Part shown: positions 17,049-24,925 of the stretch, piece after piece
Position numbering within the stretch: position 1 is the first letter of the stretch
Layout of the letters: every line of letters begins with the position of its first letter
NCBI GenBank assembly: GCA_900548615.1
Contig: URKW01000007.1
Coordinates: 1 to 34,622 of the forward strand
Length of the DNA: 34,622 bases
DNA from: an uncultured Eubacteriales bacterium
GTDB lineage: Bacteria > Bacillota > Clostridia > Oscillospirales > Oscillospiraceae
Direction of reading: 5' to 3'
The notes under the pieces: model-generated
What the model saw: the letters and a program-made list of their open reading frames with translations, nothing else
What the model was told of the DNA's origin: nothing
Databases searched by the model: none
Position numbers and translations under genes: made by a program

Positions 17049-17787
17049 GGGTATCCCCCCACCATGTCAGGATAAATCCCTCCACATTGTCGCCGGATAT
17101 CTGGCAGCAGCCCTCCGGCACTTCCACCTCTGTGACGGCTCCGGCGGCGGGCACATAGAACACCTGGGCCATGCGGCCGTTTTCCAGAGCGACGCTCCGG
17201 GGACCCTGCCGCAAAAAGTCCCGGTACTCCTCCAGACACAGCCCGTTGGTTTCCATCAGCTGGGCGTGGGGCGCCCCCACATAGCGGAAGTGCCACGGCT
17301 CAGCCGAGATCCCGGTGACTTCCTCCTTGCCCCGCTGGTAGCGTTCGATAAAGCCGTACCGGGCCGCCAGACGCCTAAATCTTCCGCAGACGCCGTCATA
17401 GGGAAAGGCAGGCCGGATGAAGTCGATGTATCCGGCAGCCTTTCCCAGGTCGATGGCGAGGCCGGTCTGATGCTCACTGCATCCTGGAAGGGCCACATAC
17501 TGGCGGGTAAATGTCTCCCCATGCTCCGCCATGGAGTCGTCCCAGATCCGCTGCTGTTCCTGCTGGCTCCGCCAGCCGGACACCGGCACGATCTCCCGCT
17601 GTCCCCCCGCCTTTTGGATACAGGCAGACAGTAGCTGCCGTGCCCGGCTTTCAAGAAGAATGTCGGGGTGGTGCGGGTCCACCGAGGTCAGCGCAGATCG
17701 CTCTTTTTCATGCAGGGGATGCGCCCGGTTGACCAGGACCAGCGGCCCCTGAAAAATCTGCTCCCGGGGAATCGACACGGTTCTCAT
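17035..17787 (-). CDS. vanXY: VanXY: D,D-dipeptidase/D,D-carboxypeptidase
   Basis: This zinc peptidase removes normal D-Ala-D-Ala ends by cleaving the dipeptide and trimming the pentapeptide, so that D-Ala-D-Ser precursors dominate. The 250-residue protein carries the VanY/VanX-fold motifs SGWRSQQEQQ, then SEHQTGLAIDLG (zinc ligands His106 and Asp113), then EPWHFRYVG (catalytic Glu163, zinc ligand His166). No signal peptide or membrane anchor is visible, as expected for cytoplasmic VanXY. A C-terminal domain of about 75 residues follows the catalytic region. The ATG overlaps the vanG stop by 4 bases. Confidence 0.92.
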   Translation of the reverse strand: MRTVSIPREQIFQGPLVLVNRAHPLHEKERSALTSVDPHHPDILLESRARQLLSACIQKAGGQREIVPVSGWRSQQEQQRIWDDSMAEHGETFTRQYVALPGCSEHQTGLAIDLGKAAGYIDFIRPAFPYDGVCGRFRRLAARYGFIERYQRGKEEVTGISAEPWHFRYVGAPHAQLMETNGLCLEEYRDFLRQGPRSVALENGRMAQVFYVPAAGAVTEVEVPEGCCQISGDNVEGFILTWWGDTHENG

Positions 17788-18824
17788 CCCACCACCCCCA
17801 ACTCGATCAGGCGGGTCACCAGCTCCCCAAAGGAAATGCCGATGCCCTGCATCATGCTGGGGTAGCGGCTGTGGGCGGTGAAGCCGGGGATGGTGTTGAC
17901 CTCATTGAAGACGATCTCCCCATCCGGGGTGAGGAACAGATCCACCCGGGCGAATACCCGGCAGTCCAGGGCACGGTAAATGGTTTTTGCCGCTGCCTGG
18001 ATCTCTGCCGCCTTCTCCGGCGGGATGCGGGCGGGACAGTGGATGGCGGAGGTCTTTAAGGTGTACTTCTCCTCATAGTTGAAAAAGCCCTCCGACAGCG
18101 CAATCTCGTCCACCAGACCCACGGTCAGTTCCTCGTTGCCCATGACCGCGCAGCCCACCTCAAAGCCGGGGATCGTCTCCTCCAGGATCACGGCGCTGTC
18201 GTGGCGGAAGGCCTCCTCCATGGCGGCGGGCAGCTCTTCCGGCCCGGAGACTTTGGTGATACCGAAGGAGGAACCGGCCCGGACCGGCTTGACAAACACC
18301 GGGTATCCCAGTTCCTCCGCTGCCTGGGCGATCCGGCTGAAATCATCGCTGGAATGAAAGACGTGGCTCCGGGGGACCCGGATGCCGGCCAGGGCCGCCA
18401 GCTGGTGGGCCCGGTCCTTGTCCATGCACAAGGCGCTGGACAATGTCCCGCAGCCGATGACCGGGACCCCGGCCAGTTCAAAGAGTCCCTGTACCGTACC
18501 GTCCTCGCCGTTCTTGCCGTGGAGGACTGGGAATACCGCGTCAAAGAGGAGACGGCGGCCGGAGCCGTCCAGCAGTAGTAAAGCGTGGGCCTCCCGTTCC
18601 ACCAGCGGGGTGCAGGGGATACAGTCTGCCGCCTGCTGCCAAGTACCGTCCTCCAGCCGGGAGAGGTCGCCGGTATAGCAGAGCCACTGCCCCTCCCGTG
18701 TGATGCCCACAGCCAAAGGAGTATAGCGGGCGGGGTCCATGTGGGACAGCACCGCATAGGCGGAATGGAGAGAAACTTCGTACTCCGTGGAACATCCGCC
18801 GAAGAGAACGAGAATGGTTTTCAT
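17784..18824 (-). CDS. vanG: VanG-type D-Ala-D-Ser ligase
   Basis: This ATP-grasp ligase joins D-Ala to D-Ser. Vancomycin binds the resulting precursor ends poorly. Features: VLFGGCSTEYEVSLHSA at the N-terminus, HGKNGEDGTVQG, VKPVRAGSSFGITKV, EVGCAVMGN, and FNEVNTIPGF with SRYP at the C-terminal metal/ATP site. The specificity loop contains EKYT (252-255) followed by LKTSAIH. This is the pattern I know from VanC, VanE and VanG D-Ser ligases, and differs from VanA/B D-Lac ligases. The ATG at 18824 (346 residues) follows AGGAGG, and a start seven codons upstream has no ribosome site. The gene order vanR-vanS-vanG-vanXY-vanT matches the C. difficile vanG-like cluster. Confidence 0.93.
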   Translation of the reverse strand: MKTILVLFGGCSTEYEVSLHSAYAVLSHMDPARYTPLAVGITREGQWLCYTGDLSRLEDGTWQQAADCIPCTPLVEREAHALLLLDGSGRRLLFDAVFPVLHGKNGEDGTVQGLFELAGVPVIGCGTLSSALCMDKDRAHQLAALAGIRVPRSHVFHSSDDFSRIAQAAEELGYPVFVKPVRAGSSFGITKVSGPEELPAAMEEAFRHDSAVILEETIPGFEVGCAVMGNEELTVGLVDEIALSEGFFNYEEKYTLKTSAIHCPARIPPEKAAEIQAAAKTIYRALDCRVFARVDLFLTPDGEIVFNEVNTIPGFTAHSRYPSMMQGIGISFGELVTRLIELGVVG

Positions 18825-18852
18825 GGGATAAGACCTCCTAATCAAAATAAAG

Positions 18853-18891
18853 CGCCTGGTTCTGATACTGAAATGGTACCAGAACCAGGCG
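18853..18891 (-). terminator. Intrinsic terminator/possible attenuator between vanS and vanG
   Basis: On the minus strand, a perfect 12-bp stem (CGCCTGGTTCTG with CAGAACCAGGCG), a 15-base loop and then CTTTATTTT form a textbook terminator. Only 13 bases separate the stem from the vanG AGGAGG, too few for a promoter, so vanG transcription must read through it. Confidence 0.85.
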
Positions 18892-18955
18892 TTTCATACT
18901 TGTCTATCTACCAACGGATGCCTTGCAAGTTTTCTGCGAAATTCTTGTGATTTTC

Positions 18956-20062
18956 TTACGGCGCTTCTGAATGGTCTGACGGAAGACAGATGGTGAAGGT
19001 GATCCGATCCTCGGTGCTGTCCGCCCGAATGGTCCCGCCGTGGAGCTCCACGATCTCCTTGGCGATGGCTAAGCCAAGGCCCGCACCACCTGTCCGGGTG
19101 GCGCGGGAGCTGTCCAGACGGAAGAACTGTTCAAAGATCCGGTCCAATTTCTCCTGGGGGATGTTCTTTCCCGCATTGGAGAAGGTGAGTACGATTTTCC
19201 CGGCCTCTATCCGTCCGGCAATTTCCACCGTGCTGTCCGGCAGGCTATAATAAGACGCGTTGCGCAGGAGATTATCAAAGACCCTTGCCAGCTTATCCGG
19301 GTCACAGGAATAGTGCAGCTTGGGCGGCAGATCCAGGCTGCATGACAGCCCCGATTCTGCGAAAATGGGGCGGAATTCGCTGGCGACCTGCTCCAGCATC
19401 CGCGTCAGGTCCACGCTCTGCCGCTCCAGCTCCAGGCGAGAGAGGTTGAAGCGGGTGATGTCGAAGAACTCGTTGATGAGGTCCTCCAGCCGCTCCGCCT
19501 TCTCCAGGGCGATGCCGGTGTACCTGGCCCGGATCTCCGGGGAGATCTGAGGCTCATCCCGCAGGAGGGTCAGGTAGCCGATGACGCTGGTCAGGGGCGT
19601 TTTCAGGTCGTGGGCCAGATAGACGATTAGGTCGTTTTTCCGCTGTTCTGCCTCCCGGGCTGCCCGGGCGTCCCGGAGAGCCTGCTCCCGGGCCAGATTC
19701 AGCTGGATGGAGATGTCCTCCAGGGAATCCGGCAGCTGGATGGGCTCCTCACTGGGGCGGGATAATTGCTCTGCCGCATTGGCCACCACGTCCAGCTGCT
19801 TGATGGGCTTGGAGATAAAATAGAAGCTGATGACCACCCAGCCCGCCAGCACTGTGACGATGCAGACCAGAACGATGTAGTCTCGAACCCAATTCAGGAA
19901 GTCGTAGAGCGGCGAGGGCTGCCAGGTGATGCTGGCGCAGATGATGAAGCCCAGGAATGCCAAGGCCATCACTGCGACCACCCAAGCCATGAGGACCAGC
20001 AGGTAGCCGCCCCAGATGCGCAAAGATCTCCGGCGGCTGCGGGTATTTCCTTTCTTACTCAA
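18956..20062 (-). CDS. vanS: VanS: sensor histidine kinase
   Basis: A 368-residue two-component sensor of the VanS type. It has a basic N-terminus, TM1 (about 17-43), a short external loop of about 20 residues, and TM2 (about 62-84). A HAMP-like linker follows, then the phospho-acceptor in YLAHDLKTPLTS (His151). ATPase motifs are DNLLRNASYYS (N box), the EQFFRLDSSRATRTGG region, and GAGLGLAIAKEIVELHGG. It should phosphorylate VanR when cell-wall synthesis is blocked by a glycopeptide. The external loop is very short, so it offers little surface for binding drug directly. The start overlaps vanR by 8 bases. Confidence 0.92.
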   Translation of the reverse strand: MSKKGNTRSRRRSLRIWGGYLLVLMAWVVAVMALAFLGFIICASITWQPSPLYDFLNWVRDYIVLVCIVTVLAGWVVISFYFISKPIKQLDVVANAAEQLSRPSEEPIQLPDSLEDISIQLNLAREQALRDARAAREAEQRKNDLIVYLAHDLKTPLTSVIGYLTLLRDEPQISPEIRARYTGIALEKAERLEDLINEFFDITRFNLSRLELERQSVDLTRMLEQVASEFRPIFAESGLSCSLDLPPKLHYSCDPDKLARVFDNLLRNASYYSLPDSTVEIAGRIEAGKIVLTFSNAGKNIPQEKLDRIFEQFFRLDSSRATRTGGAGLGLAIAKEIVELHGGTIRADSTEDRITFTICLPSDHSEAP

Positions 20063-20750
20063 TGGTGTACCCCACCCCCCAAACGGTCTTGATGAATTTG
20101 GGCTTTCGGCTGGGCTCGTGCATCTTTTCCCGTAGCCGGGCGATGTGACTCATGACGGTGTTGTTGCTGTCCATAAACGCCTCGCCCCAAACATGTTCAA
20201 ACAGTTCCTCGCTGGACACCACATTCCCCCGGTGCTCACATAGATACCAGAGAATGGAGAATTCCAAGGGCGTCAGGGCCAGTTCCTCGCCGAACAGGAC
20301 GCACTTGTGAGTGGCCTTGGAGATCTGAAGGCCTCGAAAGTCGTATTCGGTGACCTCCTGGACTGTCCCCTCCCTGGGGTTGTACCGGGTGTAGCGGCGC
20401 AGCTGAGTCTTGACCCGGGCCACCAGTTCCAGAGGATTGAAGGGCTTGGTGATGTAGTCGTCCGCTCCCAAGGTCAGCCCCATGATCTTGTCCATATCCT
20501 CCACCTTTGCGGTGAGCATGATGATGGGGAACAGGTGGTCCTCCCGGATGCGCTGGCAGAGGGTAAAGCCGTCCATGTCCGGCAGCATCACATCCAGCAC
20601 CGCCAGATTCAAGCGTGTCGTCCGCACACAAGCCAGGGCGTCGGAGGCATTATAGAATTTGTGGATGGTGAAGCCTTCGTTTTTCAGATAGACCTCCACC
20701 AGATCTGCGATCGCAGTCTCGTCATCGACGACTAAAATATGTGTAGCCAT
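20055..20750 (-). CDS. vanR: VanR: OmpR-family response regulator
   Basis: A 231-residue regulator with a receiver domain (VVDDE at 7-11, phospho-acceptor Asp53 in VLDVMLPD, LTAK, and the KPFNPLELVARV switch region). It ends in an OmpR/PhoB winged-helix DNA-binding domain (LTPLEFSILWYLCEH, then SSEELFEHVWG, then VMSHIARLREK and VWGVGYTIE). It should activate the vanG-vanXY-vanT genes when phosphorylated by VanS, and probably its own promoter. It is the first gene of the van cluster, 145 bases downstream of the element's sigma-factor gene on the same strand. Confidence 0.92.
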   Translation of the reverse strand: MATHILVVDDETAIADLVEVYLKNEGFTIHKFYNASDALACVRTTRLNLAVLDVMLPDMDGFTLCQRIREDHLFPIIMLTAKVEDMDKIMGLTLGADDYITKPFNPLELVARVKTQLRRYTRYNPREGTVQEVTEYDFRGLQISKATHKCVLFGEELALTPLEFSILWYLCEHRGNVVSSEELFEHVWGEAFMDSNNTVMSHIARLREKMHEPSRKPKFIKTVWGVGYTIE

Positions 20751-20777
20751 AGTTGCCGGCCTTTCGTGTTTTTCTGC

Positions 20778-20783
20778 ATTATA
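20778..20783 (-). promoter_or_regulatory. Probable -10 of the vanR promoter
   Basis: TATAAT on the minus strand, about 28 bases before the vanR ATG. No good -35 is present at the right distance, which fits a promoter needing an activator such as VanR itself. Confidence 0.5.
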
Positions 20784-20895
20784 GCACGGAACGTATAAAA
20801 AAGCGAGTATGACTCTTGATTTTTCCTAAACATGTCCTAAAGGGGACTGTTGCGGTCTCCTGTCTGCGCAAAATTCTCACCAGACTGTATCGAAA

Positions 20896-21807
20896 CTACG
20901 ATCTTCCAGACTCCTGTTTTCGTAGGGTCGAAGTCGTGAAACTGCGCCGCAGTGCTCTGTCATCCTTCGCTGGCAGGATCGGTCTGCGTATCATACGATG
21001 AACATTCCTCCAGATCTGCAGCCTGCTACCCGGATAGGCTTTTTTCAGCTTTGTGACAGCACGCTCCTTTGCCTTTTCCACGGCGGACTCCTTCATCATG
21101 TGGTACATGCCGATTTCCTTCAGCGAAGTTTTTTCAAATCCGAATACGCCGTAGAATTTTCCGAGGATGTCCCTGTCCTTCTTCGGGAGAGCATCAAATA
21201 GTTCCTGCAGCAGCTCAATGCAGACTTTTCGATACACGACCTGCTCCGCAGAAACAGAGAGATTCCCAGGCATCAGCCGCTCAAAGGGATCACCGTCATA
21301 GCTCCCAGGGATAAGATCATTGACACCAACAAAATGGGTGTTGTAACGGATGTGCTTGACAGCCTGTTCCAGAAGGACATCCATTTTCTCCGCGATCTCT
21401 TCGATGCTGAACTGACCTGAATGATATAGCCTTTGTGCCTGCCGGACAGCATCCATCTCGTGCTTGCTCAGAGAAAGATTTCCGATATGTTGCTCCAGCC
21501 AACGGGTCATCCGGCCTTTCAGATGTGGGTACAGGTAGGTGGCAAGCACAGCACGGCTCTCATCGTATTCTCTGCTCTGGACCCGTGTCAGAAATTCCAA
21601 CGCACCCTCGCCGCAAAGATCCTCCAGAATCGTTTTCGTATAGCCGGACAACTCTCCCGGTCTTTCCCTGTCCATATGCAGACAGTTGAACTCTCTGGCA
21701 GTCTCCCGGGCGATGCGCCGGATCAGCCCGAGATTCCTGCGGTACAACTCCTCCAGCGCGCGCTCATCACCGCCGTAATATCGGCGGACCAGTTCCTCAT
21801 TGGTCAT
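20896..21807 (-). CDS. Sigma-70-like factor encoded by the transposon
   Basis: A 303-residue protein with a sigma-70 layout. Region 2-like sequence is near the N-terminus (NEELVRRYYGGDERALEELY, NLGLIRRIARETAREFN). A middle region contains FSIEEIAEKMDVLLEQAVKH. A region 4 helix-turn-helix is present (LPKKDRDILGKFYGVFG, SLKEIGMYHMMKESAVEKAK). A basic tail of about 50 residues follows. The ATG at 21807 overlaps the upstream DUF6076-like gene by 11 bases, so the two are translationally coupled. A GTG three codons earlier is also possible. The factor probably directs transcription of element genes. Which promoters it uses is unknown. Confidence 0.75.
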   Translation of the reverse strand: MTNEELVRRYYGGDERALEELYRRNLGLIRRIARETAREFNCLHMDRERPGELSGYTKTILEDLCGEGALEFLTRVQSREYDESRAVLATYLYPHLKGRMTRWLEQHIGNLSLSKHEMDAVRQAQRLYHSGQFSIEEIAEKMDVLLEQAVKHIRYNTHFVGVNDLIPGSYDGDPFERLMPGNLSVSAEQVVYRKVCIELLQELFDALPKKDRDILGKFYGVFGFEKTSLKEIGMYHMMKESAVEKAKERAVTKLKKAYPGSRLQIWRNVHRMIRRPILPAKDDRALRRSFTTSTLRKQESGRS

Positions 21808-23113
21808 GGGTCCCACCCGCCTTTGCTTTCGGTGGACGCCCTCGGGGCTTGCTCACTCTGGTGATGCGGCAATATTCATACACTTGCGCAGTAGATATTT
21901 GTTCAGAAAACTCCTCAACAGAGATATCCGGGCTGCGCAGCGCATCGTAGAGCCGGTCTCGCACATGATCCTTGGCTCTTCTGGCATCCTCCTGAGAGAT
22001 AGCTCCCCGCTGCATATCCTTCGTGATCCTGGAAAAGGCAGTCAGCTTGGCCTTCACCTTAGGGTTGTTCTTTGCCAGTTCCTTTTGAACTTCCACCGTG
22101 CCAAATTGCCGACAGGTGTAGCCAGGAGCGTGGGGACAGGCCCCTTCGCAGTACAAAGCGTGGACGCCGCTCTTCAGCATGAAGTATTTCCCGCAGATGA
22201 TGCAGCGGCGGATGTTGTGTCCACTATTCAGGGCCAGCATATAGTCTGCCTTCATCAGCGCCTGTAAGCTGTCCGTCACATGCTCCTGACAGATGGCCAT
22301 GGAGCCGTCCGGCAGCTCCCGCGGGACATAGGAGAGCATATATTCATCGTGTCTCCTGTAGCAGTCCCCGTGGTAAGTGATGGGGTTGACGATCAGCTTC
22401 TCTGCGGTGCGATCATCGTTATAGAAACCATAGAGCGCTGCCGCATAACTTTCCGGCCTATTGGTCGTGAGTGTGGAGAGGATAAACTTGATGAAATTCC
22501 GGATGGTAGGAACAAAGGCACGGATGTCGTGAAGATACATCATGTAGCGGTCGATGTATTTCTTGTAGGCACTCCAGGTATCTTCGCACGCTCCCAGGAG
22601 GCGAAACATCTCGTAATAAAACAACTCGCCCTTTTCCTCGCTGCCCTCTCTGCGACGAAACAGATCCAGCAGTCCCAAGGAGATTTCAGGATCGCTGTCC
22701 CCATCATCGCTCTGGAAGAATTCTTCCGCTGAGGCGCTGAGAAGTTTTGTCTGATCATCCTCTGAAAGGCTGTGCTCCTCGGGAGGAAACAAGCTGAACT
22801 GTCCTGTGATCTCCCGTATCACCGAAAAGAAAGCGTCATAGCAATCGTCCGGTAGCAAGCGAAACACAGTATATCGGCGAAGTTCCTGACAGAGCTGCTC
22901 CATCTCATCATTCAGTTTCCACCAAAGTTCACTCTTGCGGACATACTCGTAGATGTCCATAAGGGTACGGATGCGCACCATCCGTTCGTGCAGAGGGTGG
23001 TAGTCATCCGGTGATAGATTCAGCAGATCTTCGGTCAGCCTGCCTGCCTCAAACTGCTGCCCGTTCAGCTCCAAGGTGCTGCCGTAGGTATAGAATATGA
23101 TGCTCCCCTCCAT
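21797..23113 (-). CDS. DUF6076-like protein with C-terminal zinc-ribbon
   Basis: A 438-residue acidic protein. No characterised domain is visible in the first 290 residues, which are rich in aromatic and charged residues. The C-terminal third has a cysteine pattern (CIICGKYF, then YCEGACPH, then YTCRQFG) that would make a zinc ribbon. The tail is Lys/Arg-rich (SKPRGRPPKAKAGG), resembling an AT-hook-like DNA-binding end. I associate it with DUF6076 proteins of gut Firmicutes elements, from memory. The ATG at 23113 follows AGGAGGGG. It is coupled to the sigma-factor gene and divergent from the ATPase gene, so a regulatory role for the pair is plausible but unproven. Confidence 0.65.
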   Translation of the reverse strand: MEGSIIFYTYGSTLELNGQQFEAGRLTEDLLNLSPDDYHPLHERMVRIRTLMDIYEYVRKSELWWKLNDEMEQLCQELRRYTVFRLLPDDCYDAFFSVIREITGQFSLFPPEEHSLSEDDQTKLLSASAEEFFQSDDGDSDPEISLGLLDLFRRREGSEEKGELFYYEMFRLLGACEDTWSAYKKYIDRYMMYLHDIRAFVPTIRNFIKFILSTLTTNRPESYAAALYGFYNDDRTAEKLIVNPITYHGDCYRRHDEYMLSYVPRELPDGSMAICQEHVTDSLQALMKADYMLALNSGHNIRRCIICGKYFMLKSGVHALYCEGACPHAPGYTCRQFGTVEVQKELAKNNPKVKAKLTAFSRITKDMQRGAISQEDARRAKDHVRDRLYDALRSPDISVEEFSEQISTAQVYEYCRITRVSKPRGRPPKAKAGGTHDQ

Positions 23114-23269
23114 TTCCGCTGGCCCCCTCCTCTGCAATAATTTGTCCTACTTGATTTTTAATCTGTCCATGCTTTTTATCAGGATACCATCTTTTCCACC
23201 ACAATACAAGCAGAGGGGCAAGGGGATGCTCAAAAGTCCTGTGGGCACTGCTCCTCTAAAAGAATACTA

Positions 23270-23299
23270 CTCCCACTTCTTTCGAGGTGGGAGATTTTT
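23270..23299 (+). terminator. Hairpin with T-tract upstream of the ATPase gene
   Basis: CTCCCAC, a 10-base loop and GTGGGAG are followed by ATTTTT, ending 34 bases before the ATPase ATG. It could insulate or attenuate that operon, as no promoter hexamers fit well between it and the ribosome site. Confidence 0.6.
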
Positions 23300-23332
23300 G
23301 TATTCAGATATTTTGAATTGGAGGTACTGACT

Positions 23333-24409
23333 ATGAGCAACAAAATGGACCGTCCTCTGGTCACGGTGGACGGTAGGACGCTGATGGACCGTCCGCTGGA
23401 GCCGCCCAATTTTGTGGTGGACACGCTGATCTCTCAGGGTCTGCATATCCTGGCGGGTTCACCCAAGGTGGGCAAGTCCTGGCTGGCCCTGTGGCTGGCG
23501 GTGACGGTGGCCAAGGGAGAACCGGTCTGGGGAATGAGCGTGAAGCAGGGCACCACCCTCTATCTCTGCCTGGAGGACTCCGTCCTTCGCATCCAGAACC
23601 GCCTCTTCGAGATCACAGAGGACGCGCCGGACAGCGTCCATTTCTGTACGGAGTGCGCTCCCATCGGCCAGGGGCTGGAGGAGCAGGTGGAGGGCTTCCT
23701 CGTAGCTCACCCGGATACTGTTCTGGTCCTCGTCGATACGCTGCAGATGGTCCGCCCCGTCCACGATGCCACCTACGCCAATGACTACCGGGACCTGTCC
23801 GTGCTGAAGCGGCTGGCGGACAAGCACGGCATCGCCATCCTGCTGATCCATCATCTGCGAAAGGAAACTGCCGATGATGTGTTCAACCGTATCTCCGGTA
23901 CGACAGCCATCAGCGGGGCGGTGGATTCCAGTTTTACTCTGGTGGAAGATCGGCGCGGCAGCGGTAAGGCGAAGCTCTCCTGCATCGGTCGTGACATTGA
24001 ATACCGGGAGTTGTCTCTGGAACGCAACGTTGAAAACGTGTGGGAGATGGTAGCAGACAGCAGAACGCAGCCGGAGCTACTGGGCGACCGGATCACCTAT
24101 CTGGTCTCTGAACTGATGCGCGACCGTACGAAATTTATCGGCACTCCCACAGAGCTGTCTGAAAAAATCGACCCTGTCGGTATGGAGCGTATCTCGCCTA
24201 AGAAAGTGTCCCGCCTAATCCTGCAAAGCCTTGACGCGCTAAGCAAAATCGGAATTTTCGGTATGGTGCGCCGCAGCAACGGGAAGCGGCTCATCGAGCT
24301 GCGCCGTGCCGAAAGTGACGATGCCCAGGGTGTACCTGTGGTCGCCCCTGTTGACCCTGTTGGGGCGCTGTGCGGCGATTTGCGGGAGATTGCCGGGCAT
24401 GGCGAGTAA
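23333..24409 (+). CDS. RecA/DnaB-fold ATPase (RepA-like)
   Basis: A 358-residue ATPase with Walker A GSPKVGKS (42-49) and a Walker B-like hydrophobic strand ending in Asp (TVLVLVDTLQMVRP). Next come the LLIHHLRK and RISGTTAISGAVDSSFTL stretches typical of RepA-type hexameric helicases. The C-terminal 100 residues look like a winged-helix region. The ATG at 23333 follows GGAGG. It heads the mobilization half of the element, so it probably acts in processing or replicating the excised circle or the transferred strand. Confidence 0.8.
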   Translation: MSNKMDRPLVTVDGRTLMDRPLEPPNFVVDTLISQGLHILAGSPKVGKSWLALWLAVTVAKGEPVWGMSVKQGTTLYLCLEDSVLRIQNRLFEITEDAPDSVHFCTECAPIGQGLEEQVEGFLVAHPDTVLVLVDTLQMVRPVHDATYANDYRDLSVLKRLADKHGIAILLIHHLRKETADDVFNRISGTTAISGAVDSSFTLVEDRRGSGKAKLSCIGRDIEYRELSLERNVENVWEMVADSRTQPELLGDRITYLVSELMRDRTKFIGTPTELSEKIDPVGMERISPKKVSRLILQSLDALSKIGIFGMVRRSNGKRLIELRRAESDDAQGVPVVAPVDPVGALCGDLREIAGHGE

Positions 24410-24610
24410 ACACCCGCAGGGAAAAAGAAACGCCGTTTGTGGCCATTTGTGGCCGAAAGCGGAGCGCGGGTGTTCGGTGCAGGGAAATCACCTCCTTGGA
24501 GGTGGCCAGCATCGCGTTTGTCTGGTCTGCGGCAACGCCGCTGCCCGACTTCCGCATGAATTCCGGGCAGAAGCCCGGGCCCACTTTATCTACGATTTGG
24601 AGGAAACGAC
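24410..24610. other. Gap before mobC with palindromes, candidate oriT
   Basis: These 201 bases hold no convincing gene. They contain a perfect 16-base palindrome (24489-24504, CACCTCCT/AGGAGGTG), a GCGGC-AAC-GCCGC hairpin at about 24530-24542, and a GGGC/GCCC pair just after. Origins of transfer commonly sit beside mobC and relaxase genes and contain such inverted repeats. No nick site could be identified, so oriT is an inference. Confidence 0.4.
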
Positions 24611-24922
24611 ATGAAAAAAGATGTTAAATTCAGCACCCGCATGGCGTCCACAGACCGGGAGGCCATCAAGGAGTTGGCGAAGCAGTCCGGGATGTCCATG
24701 AGCGACTACGTCACTGCCTGCTGCCTGGGAAAGCAGGTGGTGGTCATCGACGGCCTGAAAGAAGTGCTGAAGGAGCTGAAGTCCATCGGCAGAAATCTGA
24801 ACCAGCTCGTCACCCTGGCGCACATGGGACGAGTGACCGTGATCGATCTGGAAAGCGTATGTCGGGCGTTCTCTGAACTCTGTGGTGCCGTTCGGATGAT
24901 CCTTGAACGAAAGCGCTGGTAA
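24611..24922 (+). CDS. mobC: MobC-like relaxosome protein
   Basis: A 103-residue basic protein. The N-terminal half is ribbon-helix-helix-like (VKFSTRMASTDREAIKELAK, then MSMSDYVTACCLG). The C-terminal half carries the MobC signature LKSIGRNLNQLVTLAHMGRV. MobC proteins bind oriT and help the relaxase reach the nick site. GGAGG precedes the ATG at the usual distance. The gene ends 3 bases before the relaxase start, so the two are co-expressed. Confidence 0.88.
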   Translation: MKKDVKFSTRMASTDREAIKELAKQSGMSMSDYVTACCLGKQVVVIDGLKEVLKELKSIGRNLNQLVTLAHMGRVTVIDLESVCRAFSELCGAVRMILERKRW

Positions 24923-24925
24923 GCT

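Noticed and set aside
17784..18824. Housekeeping D-Ala-D-Ala ligase
   Set aside because: It lies in an operon with vanXY and vanT and has the EKYT specificity loop of D-Ser ligases.
24306..24614. Plus-strand frame overlapping the ATPase 3' end and the gap before mobC
   Set aside because: No ribosome site, no family resemblance, and it ends inside the mobC start. The gap is better explained by palindromes.
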